Positions 11,006 to 19,000 of a stretch of DNA of 64,000 nucleotides are shown here, piece by piece (positions within the stretch are counted from its first letter, which is position 1; every line of letters begins with the position of its first letter). The notes beneath the pieces are model-generated. The model saw nothing but the letters and a program-made list of their open reading frames with translations. It had not been told where the DNA came from and searched no databases. This stretch comes from Ostrinia nubilalis (Eukaryota > Arthropoda > Insecta > Lepidoptera > Crambidae): assembly GCF_963855985.1 (NCBI RefSeq), contig NC_087110.1, forward strand, positions 8,671,001 to 8,735,000. Reading direction: 5' to 3'. A program made the translations under genes and the position numbers.

Positions 11006-11451
11006 ACACTAATAGAATAAAGATAGGACGACGCCACTCTTCCCGTGGATGTCGTGAAAGCCGATTATCCCCCATAACCTGTTTGGCCAGCGTTGGGAGT
11101 GTAGGCAATCCTCCATTTGCCTTTGATGAATGAAGATAGAGTCGAGAGAGTAAAAAGAGAAGAGAAGAGTAATTTTGTAGTCAATATCTTTACATTCCAT
11201 GTTGTAGGTACATAAGTTTAGAAAGTTGTGTGTTTACATATTATCTCATACATAATTGTTTGTACCCTACCGCTGCTAGAATGCTGGAGCGATTTTGGAA
11301 TTAAAAATGTCATGTATACCTAAAATAAAAATAAAATAAAATGTTAGTACCTAGCTTTATCAAGCGGTAAGATCAGATACTAAATGACTACAAACAAGTG
11401 ATCATTTATTTTACCGTGTAGCATAGACTCGTGTAGGTAGGTAGGTAGATT

Positions 11452-11595
11452 CATCATCATTTCAGCCATAGGACGTCCACTGCTGAACATAGGCCTCCCC
11501 AATGACTTCCACATCGCACGGTTGGTAGCGGCCTGCATCCAGCGCCTTCCTGCTACCTTTATCAGGTCGTCGGTCCACCTTGCGGGTGGACGTAT
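11452..11595 (-). mobile_element. RTE-type retrotransposon 3' fragment
   Basis: (ATC)n tail at the left, then GACGTCCACTGCTGAACATA and TCGTCGGTCCACCTTG. The encoded minus-strand end is RWTDDLIKVAGRRWMQAATN. Confidence 0.75.
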
Positions 11596-11893
11596 CACGC
11601 TATAGGTAGGTAGGTTACACCTAGTTATACCCAATTTTTTGTACTTAGCAACACGAGTTATACGCGTTGTAATGAAATAAATATAAAATAAGTAAATAGG
11701 CAAAGTTATCACCATAACGAGATAATGAACAATGATAAAAAATCAAGAGAAAGCCGGTGACCTAACAGGCAGCATTGACCTATTAGATATTGATAATATT
11801 GCGATGATGATTGAAAACACAAATAATAATCGCTATTTAAGTAAATATCTTATTTTTATTTGTCTTCAGTATTTATTAACTTGTTATTTCCAC

Positions 11894-12106
11894 TCTATCT
11901 ATCTATAAAACTCAAAGGTGACTGACTGACTGACTAACATAGTGATCTATCAACGCACAGCCCAAACCACTGGACGGATCGGGCTGAAATTTGGCATGCA
12001 GGTAGATGTTATGACGTAGGCATCCGCTAAGTAAGGATTTTACGAAACTCCACCCCTAAGGGGGTAAAACGGGATCCACGCGTACGCAGTCGCGGGCGGC
12101 CGCTAG
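11894..12106 (+). mobile_element. short non-autonomous Helitron (Lep1-like)
   Basis: It starts with TC (TCTATCTATC), then has the (ACTG)n-like TGACTGACTGACTAAC. It ends with GGGATCCACGCG, a GC-rich hairpin and GGCGGCCGCTAG followed by T, as expected for a Helitron 3' end (CTRR/T). Sister copies are at 18,379-19,105 and 58,750-58,947. Confidence 0.75.
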
Positions 12107-12958
12107 TTAATAATATAAATCCTTACACATTTTACATAGTAGGTACTGTTTTGGTTAAAGCATCAAAAAGCTTGTTGCGTTGGAAAACAGTCCAGTACTT
12201 ACCTCCTAGTTATTAAAACATACCAGACTAATTACAATTAAAACGTTCATATTATTACCTATTACAATTCTATTGTGGTATAAACTCGTATAAAATATAT
12301 TTTCTATTCGGATTTTTCTGCACAAATGCTAAATAGCGTTGAATTAATCAAGGTTAGGTTGTCAAGATTTTTGATATTATACCTAAGTAGGTACCTGCTG
12401 TAACTTGTAATAATATTTAGATCTATAGAGGAATAAAAATGCCAAGTTCTTGCCACCCTTTCTTCTGTGCTTCCTCCGTCATCTTGGAGAAATCGTATAA
12501 AACGACAAAAGTTTAAGAAAGTTATAACCCTTTCTTCACCGTTACCTTCTCCCATTTATTTCTGAAACCCTTGAAACTTGTAATTATGAAATAGGAGCTT
12601 GCTGTTACCAATGTTGGTTTATTAGTTATAATTATTATAAAAAAAGTGTAGGTATGCAAAATAAGTAATAATTTTACCAAAAAATATTTTTTGCAGTACT
12701 TACCTACCAAAATCAATCATGATGACATTATCTTTTAATAATGTGATTGTTTGCAATGCGAAGTACTTTGCACGCGAGTGTACTTACATCGTTTTATCTC
12801 TGTTTATATATTTTTCTTTCAATTTCTAAGTATTACGAACCAATATACTAGCGAGGGTTCGCTTTAAGCTAGCCTAAGCAGCTATTATAGATTAATATAA
12901 TTAGATAATGATAAAAAGATAAGATATTATTATGCATTTCAATTGCTGTTGTCTTGCA
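12107..12958. other. upstream of uridine phosphorylase
   Basis: AT-rich, no shared repeat recognised. A cluster of GATA motifs lies at 12,900-12,935 (TAGATAATG, AGATAAGATATT), just upstream of the predicted transcription start. Their use as regulatory sites is speculative. Confidence 0.35.
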
Positions 12959-12959
12959 G

Positions 12960-13054
12960 TGTGTTTCTGACAGTGCGCATGTAAACACGTTTTCGATAAA
13001 ACATTATTAACTTATTACAAATATTTTGTGATACGATTTGCCGAAGAGAAATAC
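12960..13054 (+). other. probable 5' UTR exon of uridine phosphorylase
   Basis: A good donor, GTGAGT, at 13,055 has no coding frame upstream. The matching acceptor is CAACAG at 13,866-13,871, six bases before the ATG. The transcription start is a guess. Confidence 0.4.
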
Positions 13055-16000
13055 GTGAGTTTTTAGTGTGTTTTTTAATGTATGCGGTTTTTAATTTCTT
13101 TCGAATGTCAAAACTATTTTATTTACAATTTTATAAACTATTGTAGGTAAGTACTTAGTTAATTTTATTAGGCATTATTATTTAATCATTATGCAGTAGT
13201 ATGCAGATGCAGCAGTGGGAAAAATAATTTATAAGTAATTAATTTTATTTATTCTTTATTATTTACCGCCAATACTTACTTAATACGGTATAGTATGGAA
13301 TAGCTATTAGAACGTTCTGCATAATAAAGAGCTCGTTTATACTTCTGACGTCAAATTAATCTATCTATCTATATAAATAAAAATGAATTGATGTTCGTTA
13401 GTCTGATTAAAACTCGAGAACGGCTGGGTCGATTGAGCTGATTTTGGTTTTAAAATGTTTGTCGTAATCCAGGGTAGGTCTAAACGGTGAGCAAATACGC
13501 GCGCGATATTGTTTTTCTGTGACAGACAAAATTCCACGCGGGCGAAGCCGCGGGCGGAAAGCTAGTAAATAATAAAAGGGTTTATAATAAAAATTCAATT
13601 AAGTTGTTGATAATTTGAAAGTGATGGTGGTGAAAATAAACAACTTGAAAAAAATAGCGACTCTAATCGCTAAAAAAAATTAATTACGGCTACGGAAAAA
13701 GAGGCTGACAAAAGTGACTGAGTTTCTTCCGCCACTTTTTCTCAGCGCCAGCCCATATGTTGTCTCGAAGTGGTGGTAGGGCAAGCTATATTTGGGACGT
13801 GTATAAGTGCCATAGAAAGGGCCTATGTACTGAATAAACTATTTGAATTTGATGGTATTTCTTATCAACAGTGAACCATGTCTTGTGACTGCGATTATAT
13901 CTTGAAGAAAGAAGATGTAGAGACGCAGCACTACTCCAATTGCAGCTCTCTGGCAGGAGGGGCGGCCAAACTCAGGTATAGTCCGTCATCATCATCATCA
14001 TTTCAGCCAGAACGTTCACTGTGGAACATAGGCCCCCCTCCAATGATTTCCATATTGCCCGCATGAGGGGCAAGCAAACTTAGGTAGAGTCCCTCGTCAT
14101 CATCATTTCAGCCACAGAACGTCCACTGTTGAACATAGGTCCCCTCCTCCAATGATTTCCATATTGCCCGCATGAGGGGCGGCCAAATTCAGGTATAGTC
14201 CATCATCATCATCATGATTTCAGCCAGAACGTTCACTGTGGAACATAGGTCCCCCTCCAATGATTTCCATATTGCCCGCACGAGGGGAGACCAAACTCAG
14301 GTAGAGTCCCTCATCATCATCATTTCAGCCACAGGACGTCCACTGCTGAACATAGGCATCCCCCAATGATTTCCATATTGCCCGGTTGGTAGCGGCACTT
14401 GCTAAGATTCCTATGATCGTAAAATAGACTTGTTTCTAACTTAAGAAAATCTCTCTGAAACTTTGAAGCTCATAGCAGACTTATCAACTCGGAAAGGTAT
14501 AAAACACCGTATCGCCTTTCGCGAGCTGTCATCGCATTTCGCGCGCTGTCAATTGCGAGGCGAGGCGTTTATTTACGATGCCAGTTCATTCGGATTTTCA
14601 TAGTGAACGCACGCGTGGACTCTGTGAGAATGGAGGAAAGCGATGAAGAACAATGCAAAGCGAGCGCCGGATTGTATCCACTGATCGGCATTACGTATGA
14701 CGTCATCGGCAGGCATCGCAAAAGTTGCCTCTCGGAGCATAGGTGTCGGCATTGTCGATGTGCGATGCGTACGATGCGGACAGGTGGACGCACTTATATG
14801 AGTTTCTATATAAGTAATACTACGATGTATGGATTTTCATACAAAGAACACTGACCGACTCGAGTTGATACGGTTACGTACGATCCTATTCCGGGTTGAT
14901 AAATTTATGTGCTGCGTCCTTTAGCGCCTACGCTAAAACTTGCGCGAATACACGAAGCGGTGATCGTTTTACTAAACATAATTAAGTCAAGTAAATAGAA
15001 CATTAAACATTATAGAATTAACAATAAAAGTATTAACTTAGTTTAAAGACGTTGGAAATAGCATAATATAATTAATGACAGTTTTATTATGAGTGCAATA
15101 ATGAGTCTAGCTTTCTGAATAAGTAAACCAAACGGAGTGAGTAATTCCACTCTACCATCCGTGCCACCAGGATCTACAGTTTATTGGTCAATAAAACTCG
15201 CACTGTTTTAGGTGGACAGTCCTGGGGCCTACCTTTACATAAAATTACAAAATAGTAATATGTATTTTATTGAAATACGCGGTTTATTTCGATATTTCCC
15301 TTACAGAAACCCGGATGGCACCTTGACATTGAATAACAAGCATCTGAAATCACTGGATTCGGATTACCTGTATCATTTGGGCATAGACACCGGGAGCTAT
15401 GATCTGTCCATGTTTGAAGACGTTAAGGTAAACATTTATAAATCAATATTTTAGAAATAATTACATAAAACGTCAATATTAAGGCTGAACTCAGCAATAA
15501 AGTTAGGTGGTGCAACTGCATCACCTAACTTTGACCGTAACTATGACGATAACCGGTGTTTTTACCTGACTGCGCCAGAAGGAGGGTTATGTTTTTCGAG
15601 TGTATGTATGTATATAGGGTGGAATTTTGTAATGCCACCTGGAGGGAAAGTACACTTAATACTGTAGATAGAAAATTTTACTCAAAGAAACCATTCCTTT
15701 ATTTATGAAAAGAAAGAGAACTGCATCCTTTATTTTTGAAAAAGAACTTGTGATCCCCAAATTTTTGAATCCCCTATGTCCATCAGCGATAATGTAGAAC
15801 TTTTATGGTGAAAGAATTTTTGAAATCGGTCCAGTACCTCGAGCATGAACAACTTTCGTCTTCGAATAGTTTGCGTATTCGATAAAATTCGATACTCAAC
15901 CATCGATATAAACGATAACGTGACAATTTTGATTCTCAAAATAAGTTTCGTGCAACCATTTCTCATACTAAGTTCACTTTACGATACGTTCACAAGGGCG

Positions 16001-19000
16001 CTGTTTTAGTTCTCGTTCTAAATCTTTTGATGGCGATTCGAATACGCAAACGATTCGAAGTCGAAAGTTTTTCGTGCTAGAGGTCCTGCAGTAGTATTTG
16101 AAAATATTCGTTACGAAATACAAATCTTTTCTCGTTAATATAGTAAGTAAGAAATATGATGTTTTCTGTTCCAGTTTGTCTGCTTGGGCGGTAAGAAGCA
16201 TAGGATGCACGAGTTTGCCAAGTACATGGCTGGAGTACTCGGCTTGGAGACAGGGGAGAAGCTGGTCAACTTGACCAAGCATTCCAAGAGGTTCGCCATG
16301 TACAAAGTAGGCCCGGTCCTGTCTGTCAACGTGAGCTGATTAATTAATTTAAACAGTTTTTAACGCGATACGCGGCCACGGCCGGTGCAACTCGGTCGAA
16401 ACGACAGGCAAATATAGGTAATATAACCGCCTCTGTGGTCTAGTGGTAAGACCACCTGCTTCAGACACAGAGGTCCCGGGTTCGATTCCTAGTTGGGACA
16501 GATTTTTCTGTTCGGTTTGGTTGGTGGTAGGGCTTGTTCTAAGTCCGCCTGGCTAGCTACCACCATGTTACCTAAGTCTGTCGCCATAACAACAATGTTA
16601 ACAGCATTGTTGTGTTCCGGCAGTTAGAGGTAAGATAGCCAGTTCCTCCGTGGTTGAGGATTCCGGGTGAAGCTCGCTTCCACCTTCGGCCTGATCATCA
16701 CTTACCATCAGGTGAGATACAGGACAAGAGCTTCCTCGTTGTGGATAAAAAAAAATTCAATGTCACCTATCTGCATATCGCGTTAAAACCTGTTTAAATT
16801 AATTCAATTATACAACGCAAAAGTTTAAAATTAATTACTTTTTTTAAGTCCCGTGTTAACCCCTGGTAAGTTAAAATCCACCATTAACATTTTCATGTCA
16901 AACGTTGCCAAGAAGAGACCTTTGCATTGTTAAGAAGTTATCAGATATCATGTAGAGTCAATATTAATAATAACTTTAAATTATAATAACTTTAAATTAA
17001 AGGCCCTATCTCTTTTATCTATTGTCAGGGAATCCCCTTGTCGCGACTTTATGATGTAGATAGCATGCTATACTTACTCTGGGTCGCACCATCTTACTTT
17101 AACTTTGACAAACGTCAAGAATCTGTCAAACTCCATACAAAAAGCACCGGTTATCGTCATAGTTACGGTCAAAGTTAGGTGGTGCAACTCAGCCTTAATC
17201 TGCCTAATAATATTGATAATGTGTTACCCTTAATGTAAATAAAATGTAACAAGTGCTGACTTGTTCAATTATTATCAATAATCATTGATCTTGTCATTTT
17301 CGTAAATCGAGGAAACGGTGCATGTTATCGCATGCAGTTTAAGTATAGTCAGACTGCAACGTTTTTGTTGAGTTATAAGACGTGTTGTCTTCCACATGGT
17401 AACTTAGTACAGTCGCAGAATGAAAAGGTTCGTCACCTTAGTGTCGGTTTTCGCTTGCATTAGGTACTGTAAAAGTTAAACCTGCCAACATAACAGTGCA
17501 AAAAACAGTGCTGCTAACATTTAAATAAATATGACGTTTGCAAACGAATAAGGTTTTGCTTGTTTATTTTTCTATTCCATCAGTGCAATGCAATGATGAC
17601 ATCACCAATTGACAATAGTTTTTTTTATTTAATAGAAATAATAATGGCAGGTTGAACCAACAAGAAGGTTTTAGTATATCAATCATAATAATCTTCTTGA
17701 CAAGATAAATGGTCAAACAACGTCGATCTGAATAATTTTGAACTTTACTGACGAACAGTTAAAGATTATTTTCTCTAACTCGAGATTATTCTGTAACATA
17801 GTTTCAAAAGGTAATTATGTGCTCGCGATTCGTTGAAGGAATCAATTTGAAAACTGACGAACCTTTTCATTCCGTGACTGTACACACGCATTACAGAAAG
17901 CATTAATATTTTCTTAGGCCCAGAACAGACGGTGAAACGCAACTGCAACGAAACTGCAACTGCTAGTTACTTTGAGTTGCATCTAAGTTTCTGCCATAGC
18001 TTCCGTTGAGAGACCACACATGACGCGACCAGTTTGAAACTTTCAGTTTCAGTTTCATTCATCAGGATCATCAGAAAGTTGCAGTTTCGTTGTAGTTGCG
18101 TTTCACCGTCTGTTCTGGGCCTTTATGTTAAGTGTGAATCTACAAACTTCATAAGGCCAGCACACTATGAACATGAATTTTAACGAAGATTTGGTGATTT
18201 GTAAAACTATTTTAATTACACAAGAAAAAAATTTTCGAACATGACAGATTATCGAAGCAACTTCGCGAATTCGTTGCGTTTGTTTGAAATTGTCAGCTCG
18301 CTGTCTGTACCTTTTTAACCGACTTCAAAAAAGAAGGAGGTTCTCAATTCGAGTGTGTGTGACCGACACCATAGCTTATCTAAATATACAATGTGTCCGG
18401 GCTTGTAGTGATCAAACTTTAAGGGCATAATCTATGGACAATTTTTACTCCCTTAAAATGTATGAAACTTGTATCTGTTTTCTACTTCTACTAATAGATA
18501 ATTTTATTGGCTATCGCATGATATAACATTTTTGCTTATTAATGTTAAGCTACCCACGCTATCACTTGTTTTTGAAAGAAGAGGTGAAAACTTAAAATTC
18601 AAAACTTAAATCCTTGCAATTTTGCGAGAAATGGGTCAAGCCCCAAATTTGAAGTATTTTCATCGATAAAATTGTCCATAGATTACGCCCTTAAAGTTTG
18701 ATCACTACATGCCCGGACACACTGTATAAAAGGAGAAACTGACTGACTGACAGACCAACGCACAGCCTAAACGGCTAAACGTAAGCACTTGAAATTTGGA
18801 AGGGACGTAGCTTAGGTACCGTAAAGGTGCACTAAGAAAGGAATTCCCGAAATTCCCACGGGAACGGGAAATAGCGGGAAAATCCTTTTGTATGAAAAAT
18901 CTAAACCGCTTAAGTTAGACGCTTAAAATTTGGCATGCAGGTACCTTAGTAAACTTAAAGCTTAGTTACAACAGGATATTGCAAAATTCCCACGGGAACG

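Noticed and set aside
16431..16503. tRNA gene on the plus strand
   Set aside because: A and B boxes are present, but the sequence runs into a SINE body with an A-rich tail and is repeated as fragments elsewhere. It is a tRNA-derived SINE head.
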